DNA of 46,654 nucleotides from Propionibacteriaceae bacterium UBA5174. Its GTDB lineage: Bacteria; Actinomycetota; Actinomycetes; Propionibacteriales; Propionibacteriaceae. This document shows, piece by piece, positions 32,556-40,294 of this stretch. Each line of letters begins with the position of its first letter. The first letter of the stretch is position 1. The DNA lies in NCBI GenBank assembly GCA_002413345.1, contig DHWU01000044.1, positions 1 to 46,654 of the forward strand. Reading direction: 5' to 3'. A program made the translations under genes and the position numbers. The notes under the pieces were generated by a model. The model had not been told where the DNA came from and searched no databases. It worked only from the letters and a program-made list of their open reading frames with translations.

Positions 32556-32669
32556 TGATTGTCCGACCAGCCAGCGCGACCGTCCGGCACTCACGCCGTG
32601 GCCATTGAGTGGGTCTCCACAGTCGGTGGGCTATTTCAGGGATGAGTTGAACCAAGCCGGCTTCCCCAG

Positions 32670-32961
32670 TCAGAGAGCACTGATGACACTCAACCAGCTC
32701 ACACTCCGATCGCCCTTAGGTCTGTCACCCACAAGCTCAAGGCCAATGGTGACAAGAGCCACACTGGGCGCATCGAGGTCCAGAACGAGCAGCAGTCTGT
32801 CCGGGCTCCATTCGCAGCAGTATGGCCGAACCCCCATCCCCCAGGCTCTGTCGCAGGGCAGTCAGAAACTCCATTTGGGTCGCTGTCACGGCGTCGTTTT
32901 CAAGGTCGAAGAAGGCGCCCTCGTCCATGTGACTGACGATAGTTGTGCCCGTCCGCAACAT
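32670..32961 (-). pseudogene. Frameshifted small hypothetical gene
   Basis: Read from ATG 32961 the frame gives MLRTGTTIVSHMDEGAFF and ...TALRQSLGDGG, then turns unlikely. One base out of phase after the G5 tract (32831-32835 on plus strand) it continues as VRPYCCEWSPDRLLLVLDLD and ends SVISAL-stop at 32670. With one G fewer a continuous protein of about 96 aa results. This is a pseudogene, a sequencing slip or, less likely, programmed frameshifting. The family is not recognised. Divergent from the next gene. Confidence 0.5.
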
Positions 32962-33031
32962 CCAGCGCCGTGTGGCCGTACACTCTGCCTGCTGTCCTCG
33001 GCACAGGGCAGGGCGCTTTGAGGTGATCCAA

Positions 33032-33529
33032 ATGGCAACCGTGGCACGGGATGATGCGCGGGCGGTCGCAGCGTTCGGCACGCTGGGCCAGATCGGCACT
33101 AGCAGGTGGCCGTTAGTCGCGTCATGGCTGCTGGCCTCCGGTTTCAATGGCCCAGCGCTGTTGGCCCTCGCTGCGCTTGATCGCCATGCGAGCGCTTGGG
33201 ACGTCGAACCGCTCATCCCGGACGTCCTCCGCGAGATCGGCACCCCTTCAATAGACACCAACGAGGCCGCCCTGGTCTTGGGCGCTACCTACGCAATCGC
33301 CGAACCTGACGGGGATGCCCAACACACCGTCATCCGAGTACTCGCCGAGGCCGCCGCACGATTGGGCTACCCCGCAGGCCGACTAAGCGAGTGCTACTAC
33401 GCCGAGGAGTTCCTCGATTGCGACTGCCTAGGCGCCGACCAAGCCGATCACCTGGAGCACGCACTGCGCACCTCAATCTCTTTGGAGGTCACAGCAGAGC
33501 TTGCTAAGGCTCTAACTGATCTCCCATAG
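33032..33529 (+). CDS. Hypothetical soluble protein
   Basis: 165 aa, no family recognised. Ala/Leu-rich and helical at first (SRWPLVASWLLASGFNGPALLALAALD), then acidic, with two Cys in EFLDCDCLGADQ. The pattern suggests a small all-alpha protein, perhaps of a toxin-immunity or regulatory kind; nothing specific is seen. ATG chosen with GAGGTGATC about 4 nt upstream rather than a longer frame. It lies in an accessory-looking stretch with the compact HNH gene and the broken gene. Confidence 0.65.
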   Translation: MATVARDDARAVAAFGTLGQIGTSRWPLVASWLLASGFNGPALLALAALDRHASAWDVEPLIPDVLREIGTPSIDTNEAALVLGATYAIAEPDGDAQHTVIRVLAEAAARLGYPAGRLSECYYAEEFLDCDCLGADQADHLEHALRTSISLEVTAELAKALTDLP

Positions 33530-33569
33530 ACCCAGGCCCACCGAATTCGGACGGCGGAGACGAGTCGCG

Positions 33570-34643
33570 TCAGCTCGAGAAGCGGAACTCGACTACGTCG
33601 CCGTCGGCCATCACGTAGTCCTTGCCCTCCATGCGAGCCTTGCCCGCGGCACGAGCCGCGGCGACCGAACCGGTCGCGACGAGATCGGCAAAACCAACGA
33701 TCTCGGCCTTGATGAAGCCCTTCTGAAAGTCGGTGTGAATCACGCCAGCCGCCTCGGGCGCAGTCGCACCCTTCTTGATCGTCCAAGCCCGAGTTTCCTT
33801 CGGGCCTGCGGTCAGGTAGCTCTGCAAACCGAGGGTTTCGTAGCCAACCCTGGCGAGGGTGTCCAGGCCGGGCTCAGTGATCCCCATTTCGGAGAGGAAT
33901 TCGGCGGCATCTTCAGGTTCCAGCTCAGACAGCTCGGCTTCGATCTTGGCGTCCAGGAAGATCGCCTCAGCCGGAGCCACGATGGCCTTCATCTTCTCCA
34001 ACAACTCGGTGTCGGCCAGCTCGTCGGCATCGCAGTTGAATACGTACAGATATGGCTTGGCGGTCAGCAGAAAAAGCTCGCGTAGCGGCTCCAGATCCAG
34101 CCCGGCAGCATGCACGCCCACGCCGGAATCGAGGGTTTCCTTGGCCTCCAGGAAAGCGGCCAATACCGGCTGCTTCTCCTTCTTGATCCGGGCTTCCTTC
34201 TCCACCCGGGGCAGCGCCTTATCCAAGGTCTGGAGGTCGGCCAAGATCAGCTCAGTGCGAATGGTCTCGATGTCGCTGCCGGGGTTCACCGCGCCGTCCA
34301 CGTGAGTGACGTCGGGGTCACGGAAGACCCGAGTCACCTGACAGATCGCGTCCGCCTCACGAATGTTGGCCAGGAACGCATTGCCCATGCCCTCGCCTTT
34401 GGAGGCGCCCTTCACGATGCCCGCAATATCGACGAAGCTCACCGTCGCCGGCAGAATGCGCTCCGAGCCGAAGATCTTGGCCAGCACTGGCAACCGCTCA
34501 TCCGGCACCCCAACCACCCCCACATTGGGTTCGATGGTTGCGAACGGATAGTTGGCCGCGAGCACGTCGTTGCGAGTGAGCGCGTTGAACAGGGTGGACT
34601 TGCCTGCGTTGGGCAGTCCGACGATACCGATGGATAGAGCCAC
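33570..34643 (-). CDS. ychF: Redox-regulated Obg-like ATPase YchF
   Basis: 357 aa, exact family size. YchF is a ribosome-associated P-loop ATPase (OLA1 family) involved in stress responses. G1 GLPNAGKST (residues 8-16), G3 VDIAGIVKGAS, and the altered G4 NxxE-type motif (NCDADE) that switches specificity towards ATP are visible. The C-terminal TGS domain starts near LTAGPKETRAWTIKKG. The GTG start is set by homology of the first strand (ALSIGIVGLPN). TAAGAT lies eight bases before it with no ribosome site. Its promoter region touches hairpin repeat copy A. Confidence 0.96.
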   Translation of the reverse strand: MALSIGIVGLPNAGKSTLFNALTRNDVLAANYPFATIEPNVGVVGVPDERLPVLAKIFGSERILPATVSFVDIAGIVKGASKGEGMGNAFLANIREADAICQVTRVFRDPDVTHVDGAVNPGSDIETIRTELILADLQTLDKALPRVEKEARIKKEKQPVLAAFLEAKETLDSGVGVHAAGLDLEPLRELFLLTAKPYLYVFNCDADELADTELLEKMKAIVAPAEAIFLDAKIEAELSELEPEDAAEFLSEMGITEPGLDTLARVGYETLGLQSYLTAGPKETRAWTIKKGATAPEAAGVIHTDFQKGFIKAEIVGFADLVATGSVAAARAAGKARMEGKDYVMADGDVVEFRFSS

Positions 34644-34661
34644 GAGGGGCAATCTTAGTGT

Positions 34662-34699
34662 GCGGTGCATCTTTCCCCGAAGTCGGTGGATGATGCACC
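34662..34699. repeat. 38-bp hairpin repeat, copy A
   Basis: Starts GCGGTGCATC and ends GATGCACC, with 8-bp complementary ends (34664-34671 and 34692-34699). About 32 of 38 positions equal copy B at 35678-35715, in the same orientation. It lies between the ychF start and the AbiEi-DUF559 gene. Confidence 0.85.
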
Positions 34700-34702
34700 T
34701 CG

Positions 34703-34711
34703 TTATCCACA
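34703..34711 (+). promoter_or_regulatory. DnaA-box 9-mer (TTATCCACA)
   Basis: Perfect consensus DnaA box just after repeat copy A and about 52 nt before the AbiEi-DUF559 start. Isolated; its role is unknown. Confidence 0.35.
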
Positions 34712-34762
34712 GATTCGATCGGACCTGAACCTTTCGGCTGTGGGCCACAAATACTGCACAGC

Positions 34763-35698
34763 GTGATCCCACGCACCCGTCTACCAGCCGAGCTACTCCG
34801 CCTCAGCCAAGCTCAGGCAGGGGTCCTGAGTAGACAGCAAGCACAAGGGCTAGGGCTCAGCGATCGGGTGGTGGAGCGTCTTATTCAGAACGGTGACTGG
34901 CAGCGGGTCGCAGCGGGCATCTACCGGCTCGAGCCGGAAACCTGGCTCCAACTCGCCTGGGCCGGGGTTCTTCTAGGCGGCCAGGGCTCCGCTATTGGCG
35001 GTCGATCAGCCGCCCATTTGCATGGCTGGCTGAAACAGCCACCAAGTCCGGTGACGATCTTCACTTACAACGACTTCCGAATCCGGCGGGACCCGCGTTG
35101 GCAGTTCGTCCGCTCGGGCCGAATCGGACGCGGCGAACCTGCCCGGACCAGACCCGCCCAAACCATCATCGATTTGGCCGCCACCAGCACCGCTGAGGAG
35201 CTAATCACCTTGTTGGCCGAGGCGACTGCCTTTGGCCGGGTGAACCCTGCCGAAGTCCTGCAGCTAGCCGGAAACATCGCCCGGCTACCCAATCGACGAC
35301 TTCTCCAAGACACCCTCGGAATGGTTGCCGAAGGAGCCCAAAGTCCACTCGAAACCCGATACCTGACCACAGTCGAACGCGCCCACCGACTACCCAAAGC
35401 GCTGCGCCAAGCCAGCCCCGCCCACCGTTACCGGACTGATTGCTGGTATCGCGATTACGGCGTGATCGTGGAACTAGATGGAGCTGCCTATCATCGCGGC
35501 GCAGCGCGCACCATCGACCTCGAGCGCGACAACCTCCACCGCATCAACGATCTGATCACCCTGCGTTTCAATTGGCAGCTAGTCACTTCTGACCCGTGCG
35601 GCGTAGCCCTCCAGGTGGCCGCCGCACTGCGCCACAGAGGCTGGCAAGGCTCGCCAAGCAGGTGTTCCCGCTGCAAGGCGGTGCATTTTCCCCCGTAG
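34763..35698 (+). CDS. AbiEi-like antitoxin-domain / DUF559 endonuclease-fold protein
   Basis: 311 aa. The N-terminal winged-helix part resembles AbiEi type IV antitoxins (LSRQQAQGLGLSDRVVERLIQNGDWQRVAAGIYRL, then an AHLHGW segment). The C-terminal DUF559, a Vsr/PD-(D/E)xK-like fold, reads YRTDCWYRDYGVIVELDG, AAYH, DLERDN and LRFNWQL. No AbiEii toxin gene is adjacent. The last codons and stop (encoding AVHFPP) lie inside hairpin repeat copy B, while copy A lies upstream, so the gene is bracketed by the repeats. GTG start; AATACT seven bases upstream. Function is possibly phage defence or DNA repair; not proven. Confidence 0.8.
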   Translation: MIPRTRLPAELLRLSQAQAGVLSRQQAQGLGLSDRVVERLIQNGDWQRVAAGIYRLEPETWLQLAWAGVLLGGQGSAIGGRSAAHLHGWLKQPPSPVTIFTYNDFRIRRDPRWQFVRSGRIGRGEPARTRPAQTIIDLAATSTAEELITLLAEATAFGRVNPAEVLQLAGNIARLPNRRLLQDTLGMVAEGAQSPLETRYLTTVERAHRLPKALRQASPAHRYRTDCWYRDYGVIVELDGAAYHRGAARTIDLERDNLHRINDLITLRFNWQLVTSDPCGVALQVAAALRHRGWQGSPSRCSRCKAVHFPP

Positions 35699-35715
35699 GC
35701 GGTGGAAGATGCACC
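35678..35715. repeat. 38-bp hairpin repeat, copy B
   Basis: Starts GCGGTGCATT and ends GATGCACC. Extended by flanking GGC/GCC it folds into an almost perfect stem of about 19 bp (35677-35717) with a tiny loop. It contains the stop codon of the AbiEi-DUF559 gene and touches the stop of the convergent VOC gene at 35718, so it can act as a bidirectional terminator. Confidence 0.85.
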
Positions 35716-35717
35716 GC

Positions 35718-36611
35718 CTAACTGAACGCCGAGATCTCGATCTTCTTCATGCCCATCAATTTGGCGTAGGAATCTGCGTTCAGAATCAGCTCGCCGAGCT
35801 TGGCCGGGACGATCTGCCAGCTCAGCCCGAACTTGTCGGCGCACCAGCCACATTGCTCAGCTTCGGGCACCGCGCTGAGTAGCTGCCAATAGCGGTCAAT
35901 CTCAGGCTGGTCAGCGCATTCAAGCATCAGCGATACCCCGCAGTTGAAGGTGTAGTCCTGCTCAACAGCGGCGTCCATTAAGGCAAACCACTGGCCGAAT
36001 AGCTCGACGTCGGTGAACATCACCGCGCCTGGCGAGGCCGGGCCAGTCTGAACCGGGTAGCGCACGTCGGTACCGATCCGCGAGCCGGGAAAGGCCGCGG
36101 CGTAATAGGCAGCAGCCTCCGCCGCACGGTTCTGCGCCTGGTTCCCGAATAAAAGCGTCGGCACGATGAACGGACGCGGAGCGCCTGCCGGATTGGTCAA
36201 GATCAGTTGCCAACTGATTCCGAAACGGTCCTGCACCCAGCCGTAGTGCGGACTGTGCGGGTACTCCCCCAGCGGCATCAGCACTTCGCCGCCTTCGGCC
36301 AGCGCGGTCCACAACGCGTCCAGGTGATCGCGCGCGTCCGGATCGCTGGCGGGGTCGAAGTTGAGCATGAAGGAGACCGAGGGATTTACCTTGAACTCCG
36401 CACCAGCGTTGATCGCAACGAACCGATAGCCATCGAGCACGAAGGAGACGGTGAGTTCTTGGCCGGCGAACTCGGTCTGAAAATCGAGCAGCCCATCGGT
36501 TGGGTAGTACTGGGTGTCCACCACCCGCGCCCTGGGAAAGATTGAGGCGTAGAACCTGGCGGCTTTGGCCGCGCTCTGGTTGAACCACAGATTTGGCACG
36601 ATCTTCTGCAT
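35718..36611 (-). CDS. Two-domain VOC (PhnB/glyoxalase-like) protein
   Basis: 297 aa made of two PhnB-like VOC domains (about residues 1-140 and 145-290). Each opens with the same pattern, IVPNLWFNQSAAKAARFYA and IVPTLLFGNQAQNRAAEAAAYYA, and contains HYGWVQDRFGISWQLI or CGWCADKFGLSWQIV. So it is an internal duplication. This group was once annotated as 3-demethylubiquinone methyltransferase-like; its real reaction is usually unknown. The ribosome site AAAGGAGG is perfect, seven bases before the ATG. Divergent from the HAD-DUF952 gene. Confidence 0.88.
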   Translation of the reverse strand: MQKIVPNLWFNQSAAKAARFYASIFPRARVVDTQYYPTDGLLDFQTEFAGQELTVSFVLDGYRFVAINAGAEFKVNPSVSFMLNFDPASDPDARDHLDALWTALAEGGEVLMPLGEYPHSPHYGWVQDRFGISWQLILTNPAGAPRPFIVPTLLFGNQAQNRAAEAAAYYAAAFPGSRIGTDVRYPVQTGPASPGAVMFTDVELFGQWFALMDAAVEQDYTFNCGVSLMLECADQPEIDRYWQLLSAVPEAEQCGWCADKFGLSWQIVPAKLGELILNADSYAKLMGMKKIEISAFS

Positions 36612-36713
36612 GGGTGCGCCTCCTTTGGCGGGCTGGCAGGTCTTCAGCCTGACACACCAGGCACGCGCTGAGATAGCGCCACGGACCTACGTTCGTACCG
36701 ATGTACTTACCCG

Positions 36714-37628
36714 GTGAGCTTTGACACGGTGTTATTCGACCTCGGCGGCGTAGTGGTGACCTGGGAGCCTTGGCATCCTTTCGAACAGGTACTGCCGGCT
36801 GATCAGGTGCCCGCATTGATGGAGAGGATCGGGTTCTACCAGTGGAACGAACAGGTTGATGCCGGACGCCGATTTGCCGACGCCGAGGCCGAGCTGTGCG
36901 CCCGCTTCCCAGCCGATGCCGAGGCGATTCTGGCCTACCGCAAGCACTACCCCTTAGCGATCACTGGCCTAGTGCCCGGCACGGTTGCAGTTATGGCTGA
37001 ACTAGCCCAAACAGGAGTGCGATTGTCCGCGTTGACCAATTGGTCAGATGAGACTTTCCCGGCGGTGCGCGAACGCCTTGGCGCCTTGGATCGCTTCGGC
37101 GAGATCCTGGTTTCGGGCGCCGAAAAGGTGGCCAAACCTGATCCGGCGATCTACCACCTCGCCTGCCGACGTGCTGGCTTGGATCCCGCCAAGACCGTCT
37201 TTGTCGACGACCGCCAAATCAACGTGGACGCTGCGGTCGGCACCGGCCTCACTGGTTTGTTGTTCACCTCTGCCGCCCAGCTGCGCACCGATTTGGAGCG
37301 CCTCGGGCTACTCGCGTCCGCTACCCCGATAGCCGATCCCATCTACCATTTCGCGCTCCGGTCAAAGCTGGCCGAAGCTGAACGCAACGGTGATTACCCT
37401 TGGGCCGACCGGGCTGGCACGTACACCGAGGTTGGCTTCGTGCATTGTTCTTTTGCCAGTCAGGTCGCTGACACTCGGCAACGCTTCTATGCCGATCTAG
37501 ACGATGCCGAGGTCGTGCTGCTTCGCCTGGACCCCACAAATCTGCCTGTGGTCGTCGAGAACGGCTACCCGCACCTGTTCGCGCCACTGCCAATCGAACG
37601 TGCGGTTCAGGCGTCGACCCCGGCGTAG
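36714..37628 (+). CDS. HAD-family hydrolase fused to DUF952
   Basis: 304 aa. Residues 1-200 are a HAD hydrolase: motif I FDLGGVV (nucleophile Asp; the second Asp is Gly, as in YihX-like enzymes), motif II LTNWS, motif III Lys in AKPDPAIY, motif IV FVDDRQINVDAA. Residues about 208-300 form a DUF952 domain: IYHFALRSKLAEAERNGDY, GFVHCSFASQV and VVVENGYPHLFAPL. DUF952 is normally a stand-alone protein of about 110 aa related to ADP-ribosyltransferase-like folds, so the fusion is noteworthy. GTG start; the 3' end overlaps the convergent aminopeptidase gene by 22 nt. Confidence 0.87.
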   Translation: MSFDTVLFDLGGVVVTWEPWHPFEQVLPADQVPALMERIGFYQWNEQVDAGRRFADAEAELCARFPADAEAILAYRKHYPLAITGLVPGTVAVMAELAQTGVRLSALTNWSDETFPAVRERLGALDRFGEILVSGAEKVAKPDPAIYHLACRRAGLDPAKTVFVDDRQINVDAAVGTGLTGLLFTSAAQLRTDLERLGLLASATPIADPIYHFALRSKLAEAERNGDYPWADRAGTYTEVGFVHCSFASQVADTRQRFYADLDDAEVVLLRLDPTNLPVVVENGYPHLFAPLPIERAVQASTPA

Positions 37629-38866
37629 AAACCACCCAAGGCGGCCGCTAGCCAGCTGACGTCCAGGACCCCGCACAGCTCGCGGGCCGAGTGCATGCTC
37701 AATAGCGGAATGCCCACGTCGATGCTCTCGATACCCAGCCGAGTGGCCGAAGCTGGCCCGATGGTAGAGCCGCAAGGCACTGAGTTGTTCGACACGAAGA
37801 CCTGGCTAGGCACCTCAACCGCACGGCAGATCCGCGCCCACTTTGCCGTCCCTGGACCTTCGGTGGTGTAGCGCTGGTTGGCATTCACCTTCAGCAGCGG
37901 CCCCGAGTTGAGCACCGGCTGGTGGTCGGGGTCGTGCAGCCCCGGATAATTGGGGTGCACCGAATGTCCCGCGTCAGCCGAGACCATGAACGACCGCGCA
38001 ATCCAGACTGCCCGCTCGTCGCGGCCCCAGCCCAGGGAGGTGCCGATCCGGCCCAATACGTCTTCCAGGAACGGTCCGGACGCACCACTGCGCGAATCAC
38101 TGCCGACTTCTTCGTGGTCAAAAAAGGCCAATACCTGCACCTGATTGGACGCTTCGGTGGCGAGCAGAGCGATCAGCGCGGCGTGCACGCTGGAAAGGTT
38201 GTCCAACCGCGCAGAGGCCAAGAACTGGGCGTCCACCCCGATCACCGCCGGGGCCTCGGTGACCGCAGCAAAGAGGTCGAAGCCATCGATTTCTTCTGGC
38301 TTGAGATCCAGCGTTGCTGCCACGGATGTCATCAGATCGGCTGGTCCGATGGCGTAGATCGGCTTGAGATGGGCCTGCTTGTCCAAATGCAGGGACTCGC
38401 TCACGCCGCGATCAAGGTGCGGTGCCAGCTGTGGAATTCGTAGCCAGGCTCCGGTGCTAACCAGTCGCTGGTCACCAGTGCGGGTGATCACTCGACCCGC
38501 CAAACCGAACTCACGATCCAGCCACGAATTCAGCAGTGGACCGCCGTAAACCTCCATCGCGGCCTGAGCGAATCCGGACGAGCAGGACGCAGGGTGTGGC
38601 TTGAGCTTGAAGCCGGGCGAATCAGTGTGGGCGCCGACAATCCGAAAGCCCACCGGACTGTCGAGCAATTTTGGCAGCCGCCAGGCGATGATCGCCCCGT
38701 CGCGAATCACATAGCCAGCGCTGAGACCGCTCCAAGGCTCGGTTTCGTGCTGTCGGTCAAAACCTGCCAATTCCAGGCGTCGAGCCACCTCAGCGGCGGC
38801 GTGGTAGCTGGACGGCGACGCGGCCACGAAGGCAGCAAGATCGGCGATGTGTTCAGCGGCATTCAT
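37607..38866 (-). CDS. apeB: M18-family aspartyl aminopeptidase
   Basis: About 419 aa from ATG 38866. M18 enzymes are dodecameric di-zinc aminopeptidases that prefer acidic N-terminal residues. Metal-site motifs: VGAHTDSPGFKLKP, LASARLDNLSSVHAAL, FFDHEEVGSDSRSGA and the late LLSMHSARE. YAIGPADL and SADAGHSVHPNYPGLHDP are also family hallmarks. Length is right. No Shine-Dalgarno, but CAGACT lies exactly six bases before the ATG; a GTG five codons upstream is a less likely start. Convergent with the HAD-DUF952 gene. Confidence 0.95.
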   Translation of the reverse strand: MNAAEHIADLAAFVAASPSSYHAAAEVARRLELAGFDRQHETEPWSGLSAGYVIRDGAIIAWRLPKLLDSPVGFRIVGAHTDSPGFKLKPHPASCSSGFAQAAMEVYGGPLLNSWLDREFGLAGRVITRTGDQRLVSTGAWLRIPQLAPHLDRGVSESLHLDKQAHLKPIYAIGPADLMTSVAATLDLKPEEIDGFDLFAAVTEAPAVIGVDAQFLASARLDNLSSVHAALIALLATEASNQVQVLAFFDHEEVGSDSRSGASGPFLEDVLGRIGTSLGWGRDERAVWIARSFMVSADAGHSVHPNYPGLHDPDHQPVLNSGPLLKVNANQRYTTEGPGTAKWARICRAVEVPSQVFVSNNSVPCGSTIGPASATRLGIESIDVGIPLLSMHSARELCGVLDVSWLAAALGGFYAGVDA

Positions 38867-39027
38867 GGCCCAAGTCTGCACCCTTCAATGCTTGCGGCCT
38901 GAGCTTGCCGACCACGATGAATCAGTTAGGCCCCACATCGCAAAGGCCCAGCATCACAGACAGCCCGCAGATTGCGTTGCGGCAGTGGGTGGGAGCACCG
39001 TCCAACACTGCCGAGTCCGTATGAAAT

Positions 39028-39040
39028 GTTTGTGACAAAC
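39028..39040. promoter_or_regulatory. 13-bp palindrome GTTTGTGACAAAC
   Basis: A perfect 6-1-6 inverted repeat in the gap between apeB and the 65-aa gene, about 100 nt upstream of the latter. Looks like a repressor site, but the regulator is unknown. Confidence 0.3.
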
Positions 39041-39137
39041 CCAGCAATGACCTTGCCAGGTGATCTCCGCACTCAGCAGGATCCAGGATGACGCCCAGCC
39101 TCGGGCAGCGATGATCAGCACGATTGTGGAGGAACAC

Positions 39138-39335
39138 ATGAACGACCGCGAGGAGCTTGCGAACGAGCTGCGGAATCTGACCTTCTCGGCTGGCCAACTC
39201 AAGCTCGACCTGCACGACCTTGCCGAGGATCTCCCGATGGATTGGGAGCGGATTCCCGAAGTGGCCCAACGCACTCATGCCGCCTACGCCAGAATCGCCG
39301 AACTACGCGAGCTGATCGCCGCGGTGCCGGAGTAA
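39138..39335 (+). CDS. Small helical hypothetical protein
   Basis: 65 aa, strongly charged and helical (MNDREELANELRNLTFSAGQ, then VAQRTHAAYARIAELRELIA), probably a helical hairpin. GGAGG at 39128-39132 is well spaced from the ATG, the reason to call it over the longer open frame. Family not recognised. It stands alone between apeB and the membrane protein; the 39336-39511 gap shows nothing certain. Confidence 0.7.
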   Translation: MNDREELANELRNLTFSAGQLKLDLHDLAEDLPMDWERIPEVAQRTHAAYARIAELRELIAAVPE

Positions 39336-39511
39336 TCAAGCGCCCCGTAAAGCATCAGCCGACCTGCCTTAATCCGCGCCCAGGCCGAATCCGCTGGCAG
39401 CACCGGCTGACCGGCGTCGAACTGACCAGACTGGCCTTCTATAGACCTTTCCTCTGCACCAGAAGGTCTGAGCGTTGCCTCCAAGCGGCTGCCCGAAAAC
39501 TGCGCCGACCC

Positions 39512-40081
39512 TTAGCGCCGCTCGCCAAAGCGCCTGTCTAACTCCAGGACCAATTCGGACTGGGAGGCTTCAAGCAGGCGTCCCGGAATCTGAATCATCG
39601 CCGGACCGTAGGGACGCCCGCCGCGGGTTATCCCGCCGGGCGCAACCAACTCGATCACCGAGTACGGCCCCGCGTGGATCTCGGTGATCGCATCACCTCG
39701 AACCACCAGCTGTCGACTTCCTCGTAAGAAGGTCACGTCCGCATCGGAGATGACCAAGGCTGGCCCACGGCCGGGTGCCAGATACGGCCAGAAGACTCGA
39801 ATGAACACCACCGGCAAAAGAGCCAGCATCACCAAGATGAGAACACCCGCTACGCCCGGCAGAAGCAGCCAAAGCGCAAACTGCTGCGCTCTGAGCACAA
39901 AGGCTGCGGCCATCGCCAGCACCGGGAGCATGACGACCAACATCGCCGTAAAGCAGATGATGGCGGTCAGCCAGTAGGTCAGGGTCCAGCCGAGTTTCAC
40001 CCGGGTGTAAACAGCACCGGGAATCTCTGCTGAGGGCAGCAACTTCCTGACTGACACTGCGGGTAATGATTCGATCCCCAT
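39512..40081 (-). CDS. Membrane protein with PH-like C-terminal region
   Basis: 189 aa from the ATG with GGAGGAAC eight bases upstream. Two to three hydrophobic helices span residues 35-105 (LTYWLTAIICFTAMLVVMLP, LWLLLPGVAGVLILVMLALL). A beta-rich C-terminus follows (VISDADVTFLRGSRQLVVRG, SVIELVAPGG, PAMIQIPGRLL). The membrane-plus-small-beta-domain plan recalls bacterial PH-domain (bPH/DUF) proteins; no motif gives function. Divergent from rmuC. Confidence 0.7.
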   Translation of the reverse strand: MGIESLPAVSVRKLLPSAEIPGAVYTRVKLGWTLTYWLTAIICFTAMLVVMLPVLAMAAAFVLRAQQFALWLLLPGVAGVLILVMLALLPVVFIRVFWPYLAPGRGPALVISDADVTFLRGSRQLVVRGDAITEIHAGPYSVIELVAPGGITRGGRPYGPAMIQIPGRLLEASQSELVLELDRRFGERR

Positions 40082-40294
40082 ATTGTTGTTCCTCCGCGCA
40101 GACGAACTCGGCTGTTGCAGCCTAGGCGAGGCTACCAACATTTCCGCAGCCCCTCATTTCACAGACGGCCACCTGGTAGTCGCGATCTTCGTTGCCCAGG
40201 AATACCCCGTTTGGCTGTCGGTATCAATGCATTTAGCACCGCCTGCCTCGACTGCGCTTCTCAAAATGTCAGTAGTGGCTGCGACCATCTAGAC

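Noticed and set aside
31971..32594. N-terminal extension of ppk2 by about 208 codons
   Set aside because: It would be antisense to the well-supported HNH gene; the ATG at 31970 fits the family start and has a -10-like hexamer six bases upstream.
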